Numbered from the stretch's first letter, positions 6,742-14,105 are shown. The stretch: 14,497 nt of DNA from Gaiellasilicea sp031371615 (GCA_031371615.1 JANMJY010000188.1:1-14497), one strand, 5' to 3'. Numbers and translations are program-made. Notes: generated from the sequence alone by a model not told the origin.

Positions 6742-7925
6742 GACTCTGGCGCGCTCCGGCGCCGCAGCGCGAAGAAGCCCGCGAGCGCAAGGACAGCCGC
6801 CGCCAGCGCGAGCGCGAGCTTGACCAGCACGGGGTTCCGCTCTGCGAACGTGCGCGTGTCGGCCGGCGGCTCGAACGCCTCGTTCCGGTGCTCGGGGCCG
6901 AGCACGGCGACCGCCGGACGACCCCGCACTTCGGGCTGCTGTGCGAAGTCGTACTCGGGGCGCACCGCCGTACCGCCGTACAGCACCCGGTAGGGCGGCG
7001 CAAAGCCCGGGGCCAGCAGGATGTAGTCGCGGTAGGCACGCAGCGTCACCCGTAGATCCCGCAGCGGCTCGTCGTCACCGTTCGAGATCCGGATTCGCAG
7101 GTACCGGTACCGGCTGTTGAGGGGGACGGTCGTCTCGCCGGCCTCGCCGAAGCGGTACAGGCGGCCCCCGCCGGCGGGGAAGAACGCCTTGCCGTCCATC
7201 GAGCCCGACACCTCGACCGGGCGGTCGAAGGCCGGTGTCGACGACCCGAAGCGCAGCTCGTTCACCGTGAGCCTCCGGTACCCGACATCGGCGTCGATCA
7301 CCGTTTGCCGCCCGTCCTGGCGCACAGCGAGCTTCGCGCGACGCACGACCGGAGCTCCGGCGGCGGTGACCGCCTCGGCGGTCGCACCCCGGATCGCCTT
7401 CACACCCGTCGCCCGGATCCGGTAGTAGCGGAAGTCGCTCCGGGGGAAGACGACCGTCGCGCTGACGGCGCGGGTGGCTCCGCGCACGTCGTAGATCGCC
7501 GTCGAGGAGAGGCGCGTGAACGTGCGGCGGTCGTCGCTGCCGTAGGCCTCGGCGCGGCCGACGAACGCCTCCAGGGGCACGTCGAGGTAGATCCGATCGC
7601 GCACCACCCGCTCGGCGCCGAAGTCCAGCAAAGCCACCGCCGCGCCGCCCTGGGTGCCCGCGTTCAGGAGGCGCGCGGTCTGCAGCCGCGCGTCGCCCCG
7701 GACGCTGCGTGGGCGCCACGGAACCTGCCGGCCGCGGGCGTCGAGGATCCTCAGATCCGGGAACCCGACTGCCGCGTGCTCGTACATCGGCCCGTCGGGC
7801 TCGAACGCCGACAAGCCGCCTTTCGTGTCGAGCGATCGCTCCCAGCGGAAGCTCGACGCATCGAGCGCGCTCGCCGGCGCCGCTCCCAGCGCCGCAAGCA
7901 GCGCAGCGGCGAGAAGCTTCCTCAC
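6738..7925 (-). CDS. DUF3999-like secreted/membrane-anchored protein
   Basis: The 395-residue protein has a signal peptide (1-20, LLAAALLAALGAAPASA). It has a large extracytoplasmic region, one C-terminal membrane helix (about 367-387) and a short basic cytoplasmic tail, so it should sit on the outer face of the membrane. Two segments look like galactose-binding/discoidin-type beta-sandwiches: AEAYGSDDRRTF to FRYYRIRATG (about 112-180) and VEVSGSMDGKAFF to YRYLRIRIS (about 215-300). It follows the DUF2339 gene, as DUF3999 genes do in proteobacteria, and this pairing supports the family call. The start is GTG 7925, overlapping the DUF2339 stop as GTGA, with AAGGA nine bases upstream. Function is unknown; sugar or envelope-polymer binding is an inference. 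Confidence 0.82.
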   Translation of the reverse strand: MRKLLAAALLAALGAAPASALDASSFRWERSLDTKGGLSAFEPDGPMYEHAAVGFPDLRILDARGRQVPWRPRSVRGDARLQTARLLNAGTQGGAAVALLDFGAERVVRDRIYLDVPLEAFVGRAEAYGSDDRRTFTRLSSTAIYDVRGATRAVSATVVFPRSDFRYYRIRATGVKAIRGATAEAVTAAGAPVVRRAKLAVRQDGRQTVIDADVGYRRLTVNELRFGSSTPAFDRPVEVSGSMDGKAFFPAGGGRLYRFGEAGETTVPLNSRYRYLRIRISNGDDEPLRDLRVTLRAYRDYILLAPGFAPPYRVLYGGTAVRPEYDFAQQPEVRGRPAVAVLGPEHRNEAFEPPADTRTFAERNPVLVKLALALAAAVLALAGFFALRRRSAPES

Positions 7926-9604
7926 TGGGCGACGTCCTTACGGATCCGCTGATAGGCGAACGCGCCGCCGAGCAGCAGCAGCCCGAGCGCGATGAACGAG
8001 AGCGCGCGGTAGATCGACTCGAGCTCGGAGAGGTCGTACGCGAAGACCTTGGCCGCAGCCAGCAACAGCAGTGCCAGCCCGCCAAGCCGCAGCAGCCTCT
8101 CGTCCCGGAGCAGGCCGAGGACAATGCCGGCGAGGCCCGCGACCGCCCAGAACGCCGACAGCAGCACCTGGGGCGTCTGACCGGGCTGGAGCTCGTCGCC
8201 GCTGAACGCCGAGACGATCGCGAACGAGGGTAGGTATACGGCCGTTATCGCCGCAACGCCCAAATAGGTCGTCCGCAGCTCGGGCAAGGACGAGAGCCGA
8301 CTGAGCGCGGCCGCCGCCGCGCCGACGATCGCGACCGCAATCACGGCGCGGACGAAGTCGTCGACGCCGAAGCGCAGGGCATCGGGCGGAGCCTCGAGCA
8401 TCAGCGTGTGGGCGAGGGCGAGCGCGAAGAAGGCGGCCGAGGCAAACTGGCCGCGCGGGTCGCCGAACCTGCGCGCCGCCCAGGCGAGCACGAGGGCCTC
8501 GGCCGACCAGCCTGCGACAAGCGCCGGCCCGTCGATCGCGAGCGCGAGCCCGAGCGCGGCGAGCGCTGTGCCGACGGCCATGATCAGCGCCGCGATCTCC
8601 TTGCTCATCCGGCCGCCGTACGCCGGCACGCCGCCGCCGATGTGAACCGCAGCGGCGCCGATCACCCAGGCGGTGGCTGCGGTCCCGTGGCCCGTGTCGT
8701 CCAGCATCGCCCAGCCCGCACCCGCCAGGAGCGCCGCGTTCGCGAGCAGCAGGCTCGCCGAGACGAGGCGCAGCTTCGCCGTCGGCTCGCGCAGCTCGTA
8801 GCCGATCGCGGCGATGACGTAGAGCAGCCAGAAGCCGGCCAGCACGGCGAGGGAGAGCCCCAGCCGGTCCTTGTACCCGTCATAGAGCCAGCCAAGGAGT
8901 TGCGGTGCGCTGACGACGAATGCCGCGATGCCGAGCCAGCTCCAGCGGCGCCAGAGGAGCACGCCGACCGCGGCTCCAAGCGCGACGGCCATGAAAGCCA
9001 GCGAGGCGGAGTCGGTGCCCGCGTCGACGAGCACGGGCGCGAGCAGCGCCCCGACGATGCCGATGCCTGCGACCACCGCCTCGTCCCACCGCACCGCGAT
9101 CGCAGTCGCGACCGCGCCGACGAGCGCCGCGAAGACGAGCGCGAGCACGGGATCGACCAGGTCGTAGAGCTGCGTCGCTGCAGTGAGCGTGACGTAGAGG
9201 GCGGCAATCGCGGTCGCCACCGCGGCGAGGGCGGCTTGCGTCCGGCCTTGCCGCTCGTGCAGGTAGAGACCGCCGCCGAGGAGCGCAGTCGCGCCCGCGA
9301 ATGCGAGCAGGACTCGGGTCGTCTCGTCGATCCAGCCGCGGTTGGCCGCCATCACGAGGAAGAAGGCGACGCCGAGCACGACCGCGGCTCCCCCGACCCA
9401 CCCGAGCACGCGTCCGCCAAGCAGGTCTTCGACCGATATGGGCGCGCGCGCCGGTGCCGGCGTCGCCTGGGGCGCGGAGACGGGCGCCTTCGGCGAGGTC
9501 GGCCGAGCGGCCTGTGCGGGCTGCTCGAGCCTGGCGAGCCTCGCGCGCAACTCCTCGACCTCGCGCTCCAGCGCCTCGAGCCGCGCGTCGGGTGACCCGT
9601 CCAT
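7922..9604 (-). CDS. DUF2339 polytopic membrane protein
   Basis: The 560-residue protein opens with a short coiled coil (LEALEREVEELRARLARLEQ, about 9-28) and a Pro/Ala-rich linker (about 29-58). Next comes the family's hallmark ISVEDLLGGRVLGWVGGAAVVLGVAFFLVMAANRGWID, then a long series of hydrophobic helices to the C-terminus, well over ten by eye. Family function is not established. The partner DUF3999 gene follows with a four-base overlap, so the two products probably act together in the membrane. ATG 9604 is chosen. A reading up to 9778 would run through the divergent thioesterase gene and adds unrelated sequence. The start has no Shine-Dalgarno, but TACACT lies six bases upstream, suggesting a leaderless message. 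Confidence 0.9.
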   Translation of the reverse strand: MDGSPDARLEALEREVEELRARLARLEQPAQAARPTSPKAPVSAPQATPAPARAPISVEDLLGGRVLGWVGGAAVVLGVAFFLVMAANRGWIDETTRVLLAFAGATALLGGGLYLHERQGRTQAALAAVATAIAALYVTLTAATQLYDLVDPVLALVFAALVGAVATAIAVRWDEAVVAGIGIVGALLAPVLVDAGTDSASLAFMAVALGAAVGVLLWRRWSWLGIAAFVVSAPQLLGWLYDGYKDRLGLSLAVLAGFWLLYVIAAIGYELREPTAKLRLVSASLLLANAALLAGAGWAMLDDTGHGTAATAWVIGAAAVHIGGGVPAYGGRMSKEIAALIMAVGTALAALGLALAIDGPALVAGWSAEALVLAWAARRFGDPRGQFASAAFFALALAHTLMLEAPPDALRFGVDDFVRAVIAVAIVGAAAAALSRLSSLPELRTTYLGVAAITAVYLPSFAIVSAFSGDELQPGQTPQVLLSAFWAVAGLAGIVLGLLRDERLLRLGGLALLLLAAAKVFAYDLSELESIYRALSFIALGLLLLGGAFAYQRIRKDVAQ

Positions 9605-9610
9605 GCCGCG

Positions 9611-9616
9611 AGTGTA
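9611..9616 (-). promoter_or_regulatory. possible -10 element, leaderless DUF2339 gene
   Basis: The minus strand reads TACACT (TANNNT), ending six bases before ATG 9604. TTCGCA, 18 bases further upstream, matches four of six positions of TTGACA. It lies in the 45-base divergent spacer with the thioesterase gene. Confidence 0.45.
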
Positions 9617-9649
9617 CGAACGGGGTCGGAGGCGTGCGAAGCTGCAGCG

Positions 9650-10060
9650 ATGGAGGGCTACAACTTCTCGACGGAGATTCTCGTCCGCTTCGCGGAGACC
9701 GACGCGCAGGGGATCGCGCACCACGCGTCGTTCGTCGTCTGGTTCGAGGTCGCCCGCGTGGCGTACCTCGCCGAGCACGCCGGCGGCTACCTGTCAATCC
9801 AGGCGCAGGGAGTCGAGGCGCTGACGACCGCCGTCGAGGTCAACTACCGCCGGGCGGCGTACTTCGACGACGGCTTGCGGGTGTGGACGCGCTGCGTCGA
9901 CATCCGTGGTGCGCGCTTCCGCTACGAGTACGCGATCGAGCGTGACGGTGAGGTGGTCGCCGACGGCTCCACCTCGCACGCCACCGTCGACGGCTCGACG
10001 CGCCTGCCGACGCGCGTGCCTGCCTGGTTCGCCGAGGCGGTCGCTACGGCTGAGGGCTAG
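9650..10060 (+). CDS. Acyl-CoA thioesterase, hotdog fold (4HBT/YbgC-like)
   Basis: The 136-residue protein matches the 4-hydroxybenzoyl-CoA thioesterase/YbgC family, which hydrolyses acyl-CoA to acid and CoA in the cytosol. The N-terminal signature VRFAETDAQGIAHHASFVVWFEVAR (12-36) carries the expected catalytic Asp18 and the following GIAHHASF turn. VEVNYRRAAYFDD and YEYAIERDGEVVADGSTSHATVD complete the hotdog strands. The substrate cannot be told. The start is ATG 9650; only a weak GAAG lies upstream. It is divergent from DUF2339 and its last 17 bases overlap the convergent VanW gene, leaving no room for a terminator between them. It is the only plus-strand gene between about 6.7 kb and the window end. 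Confidence 0.88.
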   Translation: MEGYNFSTEILVRFAETDAQGIAHHASFVVWFEVARVAYLAEHAGGYLSIQAQGVEALTTAVEVNYRRAAYFDDGLRVWTRCVDIRGARFRYEYAIERDGEVVADGSTSHATVDGSTRLPTRVPAWFAEAVATAEG

Positions 10061-11909
10061 ACGCCGGCGGCGCGTCCGGCACGGTGGTGTCGGGCACCGG
10101 GACGAGCTGGTCGACCTTCGACACGTCTGGCGTTTTCGGCTTCGGCTTGGGCTTCGTCCCGACGCGGACGACCTTCGGCTCGGAGCGGTACGACGAGTAC
10201 CAGGTGTCCTCGTGCAGGACGGTGCCGTCCGCGGCGTAGACGGTGCGGCTGACGCTCGTCGCCCGCGCGGGTTGGCCGTACTCGTCCACCGCGGACGTGC
10301 CGATCTGCATGCTCGGATCCGGCACGCGCTTCACCCGCGGCGCGCCGACGTCGCGCAGCGGCTGCTCGGTGGTCTCGACGCGCCGGTTCTGGGGCGTGCC
10401 GTAGAGGTTGACAGTGAGTGAGCCGGAGCCGACGAACGTGCGCAGCAGCAGCCACTTGTCGGTGTCGTTTCGGAACTTGAGGTCCTGGTCGGGATAGTTG
10501 ACCGTCGCGTCGCGCCCGAGCGGGTAGTGCGAGATGTAGAGGGCGTGGTTGGTGCGCTCGTCGATCTGCAACCCGGCTTCGTAGGCGGCGTTGAAGACGG
10601 TCGTCGAGACTTGGCAGATGCCGCCGCCGAGCCCGGTCTGCAACTCGCCGTTGATGATCACCGGAGCCTCCTGGAAGCCCTTCTCGGCCGTGCGCTCCCC
10701 CGTCGTGCTGTTGAACGAGAAGGTTGCGCCCGGCGCGATCAGCGCGCCGTCGATCAGCTTCGCGACGAGAGCGACGTTGTGCAGGCGGCTCGGGATGCCG
10801 CCGTAGGTCGTGTAGTAGCTGCCGACGATGCCCGTGATTCCCATCGTCTCCGCGTCCGACGTCGTGCGCTCGGCCACCGTCGTGCGCACGGCGAGCTCGG
10901 CAGTGCGTGCGGTCGGCGAGGTCGCGGCTGCGAAAAGCGCCTTGGCGGTCGCGGGCACGTCGATGCCAACGCCCGGCTTGTCCGGGACGATGTCGATGCC
11001 ACCCGGCTTGACCGCGAAGGTCGCGTCGACGGGCGCATGCTCGATGGACTTGCGCAGCTTGTCGAACCAGGCTTCCGCGCCCGGGCCGGCGATCGCGACC
11101 GTGGTCTGGCCGGCGACCGGGAGAGACAGGATCTCGGCGATCCGCCAGCGCGGCAGCTTCCAGCGCGTTTCGCCGTGCTGCAGGCGAACGGGCGCCGAAA
11201 GCGCGATGCGGGCCTGGTGGGCGGCCGGCGCCAGGTCGGCGGCCGTGACCTCGACCGGGTCGATGCGGACGGGCAGCGCGACTTGCCCGCCGTGATCGAG
11301 TCGCGCGAGCGCGCGCACGATGCTCGCGCTCGCGGCCTTCTGGTCGAGCCGGCGGCCGGGCTGCCCCGCGACGACCTCGATCCCGAGCCCGCGCCGGACG
11401 AGCTTCGCCTCGACGTGGCGCTGATCGATCGCCTCCGCGAGGCCGGCGAGCTTGAAGTCGAGCGCAGCGCCGTAGGCCTGCACCGGCGGCGAGATCTCCG
11501 CGCCGAAGAACTTGGTCTGGAGGCGTCGGAAGCCGCGGACGGGCCCGAAGCCCTCGCCCTCGCGGGCCGCAGTCTTGATCGCGGCGGCCCAGTCGGCCTC
11601 GACGCCGAGAGTCGTCGCCTTGATCGGGTAGCGCTCGTCGCCGGCGGTGAAGACGACCGGTACGTGCGCGACGCGCCCGAAGCGCCGCTCCAGCAGCGAC
11701 CGGGCCTGCCTCGGCGCCAGGCCACCGACGTCGACGCCGGCGATCGCGACACCGTCGGCGATCCGCGCGGTCGAGCCTGCGAACGCGAGCCCGACGAGAG
11801 CGGCGACAACCGCCAGCAGCGCGAGCGACACCAGCACCCAACGGGCGATCAGCGCCGCGGAGCGGTCGGGCGCCGTTCCGGCGCGGACGGATGTCGCTTC
11901 AACGCGCAC
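10044..11909 (-). CDS. VanW family protein with peptidoglycan-binding-like domains
   Basis: The protein (about 620 residues) has a short cytoplasmic N-terminus, a membrane helix (about 21-45) and a large extracytoplasmic part. Two repeats resemble the putative peptidoglycan-binding PF12229 domain (about 86-193 and 220-333). They are followed by the VanW domain (about 373-503) with PGATFSFNSTTGERT, GLGGGICQVSTTVFNAAY and HYPLGRDATVNYPD. The C-terminus (DTWYSSYRSEPKVVRVGTK) resembles the end of a G5 domain, then gives way to a KPKPKPK and Pro-rich tail. VanW is named from vancomycin-resistance clusters, but this architecture is common in cell-wall proteins of Gram-positives and does not imply resistance. 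GTG 11909 is chosen over the TTG at 11945 because TACACT lies ten bases upstream; this choice is uncertain. The 3' end overlaps the thioesterase by 17 bases. Confidence 0.9.
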   Translation of the reverse strand: MRVEATSVRAGTAPDRSAALIARWVLVSLALLAVVAALVGLAFAGSTARIADGVAIAGVDVGGLAPRQARSLLERRFGRVAHVPVVFTAGDERYPIKATTLGVEADWAAAIKTAAREGEGFGPVRGFRRLQTKFFGAEISPPVQAYGAALDFKLAGLAEAIDQRHVEAKLVRRGLGIEVVAGQPGRRLDQKAASASIVRALARLDHGGQVALPVRIDPVEVTAADLAPAAHQARIALSAPVRLQHGETRWKLPRWRIAEILSLPVAGQTTVAIAGPGAEAWFDKLRKSIEHAPVDATFAVKPGGIDIVPDKPGVGIDVPATAKALFAAATSPTARTAELAVRTTVAERTTSDAETMGITGIVGSYYTTYGGIPSRLHNVALVAKLIDGALIAPGATFSFNSTTGERTAEKGFQEAPVIINGELQTGLGGGICQVSTTVFNAAYEAGLQIDERTNHALYISHYPLGRDATVNYPDQDLKFRNDTDKWLLLRTFVGSGSLTVNLYGTPQNRRVETTEQPLRDVGAPRVKRVPDPSMQIGTSAVDEYGQPARATSVSRTVYAADGTVLHEDTWYSSYRSEPKVVRVGTKPKPKPKTPDVSKVDQLVPVPDTTVPDAPPASSPQP

Positions 11910-11919
11910 GAAGTCGGTC

Positions 11920-11925
11920 AGTGTA
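11920..11925 (-). promoter_or_regulatory. possible -10 element for the VanW gene
   Basis: The minus strand reads TACACT, identical to the hexamer before the DUF2339 gene, ending ten bases before GTG 11909. No Shine-Dalgarno is present. A GC-rich palindrome occupies the region where a -35 would lie. Confidence 0.35.
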
Positions 11926-11937
11926 GCCGTGGTTCCG

Positions 11938-11952
11938 GCCCCCAAAGGGGGC
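11938..11952. repeat. Perfect inverted repeat upstream of the VanW gene
   Basis: GCCCCC AAA GGGGGC forms a six-base-pair GC stem with a three-base loop. It is centred about 22 bases upstream of the candidate -10. It could be an operator over the -35 region or a weak hairpin stopping readthrough from the acyl-CoA dehydrogenase gene. No T-tract follows. Confidence 0.35.
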
Positions 11953-12001
11953 GCCGCGGTTAAGAGTGTGTGAGCGAACCGCCAAGAGTCGGGAGTCAGG
12001 G

Positions 12002-12043
12002 CTCTGGGCCGCCAAGCGGCCCTTTCAGGGGTCTACGCGCGAG
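12002..12043 (-). repeat. Double-hairpin intergenic repeat, copy 1 (overlaps acyl-CoA dehydrogenase stop)
   Basis: Read on the minus strand it runs from CTCGCGCGTAGACC through CCTGAAAGGG to GGGCCGC TTG GCGGCCC AGAG. It forms a perfect seven-base-pair stem with a three-base loop, plus an overlapping CCC...GGG hairpin. Copy 2 lies at 13195-13234 and is near-identical. Differences fall mainly in loops while the seven-base-pair stem is kept. The element begins inside the last codons and TAG of the dehydrogenase gene. It may act as a terminator or mRNA 3'-end structure. Confidence 0.7.
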
Positions 12044-13184
12044 ACAGATATTGGACGATCACGTGCCGCTGGATCTCCGACGTCCCTTCGACGATCTGGA
12101 GCACTTTCGCGTCGCGCATCCATTTCTCGACGGGGTGGTCGCGCATGATCCCGGCACCACCGAGAACCTGGACGGCATCGGTCGTGATGCTCATCGCCGC
12201 GTCGGCGGCAAACGCCTTGGCGTAGGAGCCCAGAAGGCCGGCGTCCTCGTCTGCATCCAATGCCGCTGCCGCCCGCCAGACGAGCAGCCGGGACGCCTCG
12301 ACCTGGATCGCCATGTCCGCGAGCTTGAAGGAGACGGCCTGCTTCGCGATCAGCGGCTTGCCGAACGCCCGGCGCTCGTTCGCGTAGTCGGTCGCGTACT
12401 CGAACGCCGCGCGGGCGATGCCGAGCGCCGAGGCGGCCACCTGGGGCCGGGAGTGCATGAAGAAGTCCACTGCGATCGCGAACCCTTCCCCCTCCTCGCC
12501 CAGCAGGCGGTCGGCCGGGATGTGGACGCCGTCGAGCAGGATCGAGCCGGTATGGGACGCGCGGAGGCCGAGCTTCGGCTCCTTGCGGCCGGCCGTGACG
12601 CCCGGGTCGCCCGCTTCGAGCAGGAAGGCGGTGATCGCACCGTCGAGCTTCGCGAAGACGATCGTCAGCTCGGCGATGCCGCCGTTCGTGATGTAGCACT
12701 TCTCACCGTTCAGCACGTACCCGTCGCCCTCGCGGCGGGCGGTCGCCTGAGTGCCCATCACATCCGACCCCGCCCCGGGCTCGGTGAACGCGATCGCCGC
12801 GAGGCAGCCCTCGGCCGAGGCGAGCCGCGGCAGCCAGCGCTGCTTCTGCTCCTCGCTGCCGGCCCGCAGCAGCGGCCGGGCCGGGAACATCGTCGCGCCG
12901 ATCGGGGCCGAGAGGCCCGCGCAGCCCCAGGAGAGCTCCTCTGCGATCAGGCTCGACGTCACCGCGGAGACGCCGCCGCCGCCGTACTCCGTCGGGATCG
13001 CATGCGAGGTGAGGCCGAGCGCGGCCGCCTTGCCGAGCAGCTCGGACGGACAGTCCTCGCGGTCGTCCCACTCCCGGGCGACCGGCCGCAGCTCGCGCTC
13101 GGCGAACTCGTGCGCGAGACCGCGCAGCTCCCGCTGCTCCGCCGAGAGCTCGAAGCCGATCCCTGGTCCCACGGTCACACTCAA
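12033..13184 (-). CDS. Acyl-CoA dehydrogenase
   Basis: This FAD-dependent enzyme introduces a 2,3-double bond into an acyl-CoA, passing electrons to an electron-transfer flavoprotein. The 383-residue length is typical. It shows the N-terminal helical domain, AFTEPGAGSD (132-141), GEKCYITNGG (160-169), the ERRAFGKPL segment (270-278), QVLGGAG (339-345) and VEGTSEIQR. In the last of these, Glu366 sits where short/medium-chain enzymes carry the catalytic base, with Val before it instead of the usual Tyr. The substrate is unknown. TTG 13184 has AGAGG nine bases upstream; GTG 13178 is an alternative. The gene lies 84 bases after the SDR and ends inside repeat copy 1. With the SDR and the second dehydrogenase it looks like a catabolic beta-oxidation-type cluster. 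Confidence 0.95.
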   Translation of the reverse strand: MSVTVGPGIGFELSAEQRELRGLAHEFAERELRPVAREWDDREDCPSELLGKAAALGLTSHAIPTEYGGGGVSAVTSSLIAEELSWGCAGLSAPIGATMFPARPLLRAGSEEQKQRWLPRLASAEGCLAAIAFTEPGAGSDVMGTQATARREGDGYVLNGEKCYITNGGIAELTIVFAKLDGAITAFLLEAGDPGVTAGRKEPKLGLRASHTGSILLDGVHIPADRLLGEEGEGFAIAVDFFMHSRPQVAASALGIARAAFEYATDYANERRAFGKPLIAKQAVSFKLADMAIQVEASRLLVWRAAAALDADEDAGLLGSYAKAFAADAAMSITTDAVQVLGGAGIMRDHPVEKWMRDAKVLQIVEGTSEIQRHVIVQYLSRA

Positions 13185-13194
13185 AACATCGCGC

Positions 13195-13234
13195 CTCTGG
13201 GCCGCGAAGCGGCCCCTTTAGGGGTCTTCGCGAG
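13195..13234 (-). repeat. Double-hairpin intergenic repeat, copy 2 (between SDR and acyl-CoA dehydrogenase)
   Basis: On the minus strand it contains CTCGCGAAGACC, then CCCCTAAAGGGG (four-base-pair stem) and the overlapping GGGCCGC TTC GCGGCCC (seven-base-pair stem), ending CAGAG. The two hairpins share GGG and cannot form together. It is close to 90 percent identical by eye to copy 1, with one-base insertions or deletions. It lies 35 bases beyond the SDR stop and just upstream of the dehydrogenase start, so it could terminate, process or attenuate transcription. Confidence 0.7.
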
Positions 13235-13263
13235 ATGAGCGTCCGCGAAAGCGGATGCTCATC
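13234..13263 (-). terminator. Hairpin after the SDR gene (terminator candidate)
   Basis: The plus strand reads GATGAGCGTCCGC GAAA GCGGATGCTCATC, a 13-base-pair stem with a four-base loop. It begins six bases beyond the SDR stop. All pairs are Watson-Crick except the 13241-13256 position, which is G-U in plus-strand RNA and A-C in minus-strand RNA. No T-tract follows on the minus strand, as is usual in high-GC actinobacteria, so terminator function is inferred from position and stability only. Confidence 0.55.
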
Positions 13264-13268
13264 TTGCG

Positions 13269-14094
13269 CTAAAAAACAAACAGCTCAACGCCGCCGCTCA
13301 CGTTGAGCTGCACGCCGGTGATGTAGTTCGCGAGGTCCGAGCAGAGGAAGCAGATCGCGTTCGCGATGTCGTCCGGCTCGCCCGGACGCTTGAAGACGGT
13401 GCGGTTGGCGATCCGCTCGTTCATCGCCGGGTTTGCGAAATGGAACGCCTCCGTGCCGATGATGCCCGGCACGATCGCGTTGCACGTGATCCCGTGGCGG
13501 CCGCCCTCCATCGCGAGCGTCCGCGTCAAGCCGAGGATCCCCGCCTTCGTCGTCGAGTAGCTCGCCTGGCCGAAGCCGCCGAGCGTGCCCGCGACCGAGG
13601 CCATGTTGATGATCCGGCCCCACTCGCGCTCCTTCATGTGCGGCCACACCGCCTGGGCACAATTGAAGCCGCCGGTCAGGTTCACCTTCAGGTCACGCTC
13701 CCAGAGGTCCGGGTTCTGATCGGTGAACTGGCCGACGTGATCGAGCGTGCCGGCGTTGTTGATCAGGATGTCGACGGAGCCGAACTCCTCGACGACCCGG
13801 TCGACCGTCTCCTTGACCACGTCTCGGTCGGTGACGTCGCACTTGATCGCCGCGGCGCGGCGGCCCATCCCCTGGATCTCCTTCGCGGTCGCCTCGGTGT
13901 AGACGATCCCCTGCGCCTTCGCGACCTGCGCCAGCACGCCGTAGGACTCCGCGGTCTCGGTCGACTCGTCCGACTCGACCTGGATGTCCGCGATCACGAC
14001 GTCCGCGCCGGCCCGCGCGAGCGCGAGCGCGTCCGCCCGGCCGAGACCGCGCGAGCCGCCCGTGACGAGAGCTACTCGCCCGCTGAGGTCGATT

Positions 14095-14105
<11 letters not shown>
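13269..14105 (-). CDS. Short-chain dehydrogenase/reductase, NAD(H)-type, with insertion after beta-2
   Basis: This is a classical-fold SDR that likely interconverts a hydroxyl and a keto group; in this context a 3-hydroxyacyl-CoA dehydrogenase role is plausible. The 278 residues include the cofactor motif TGGSRGLG (15-22), Asp40 at the end of beta-2 (suggesting NAD rather than NADP), NNAG (116-119), Asn142, and the catalytic triad Ser170, Tyr183 and Lys187 in YSTTK. About 40 residues (41-80) separate beta-2 from the GRRAAAIKCDVTD strand, roughly 20 more than in a plain FabG-like enzyme. This placement recalls mycofactocin-associated SDRs. GTG 14105 overlaps the preceding dehydrogenase stop by 11 bases. 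It has no Shine-Dalgarno, but TATTCT lies six bases upstream. A long hairpin follows the stop. Confidence 0.93.

Noticed and set aside
8408..9595. Long plus-strand frame opposite DUF2339
   Set aside because: It mirrors membrane-helix codons, giving a charged Arg/Glu/Asp-rich product; no motif.
10044..11909. VanW gene as evidence of vancomycin resistance
   Set aside because: No vanHAX, vanRS or vanY-like genes are present and VanW-domain proteins are widespread in ordinary cell-wall contexts.
10527..13238. Long plus-strand frames opposite the VanW and acyl-CoA dehydrogenase genes
   Set aside because: Both are antisense shadows of strongly recognisable proteins.
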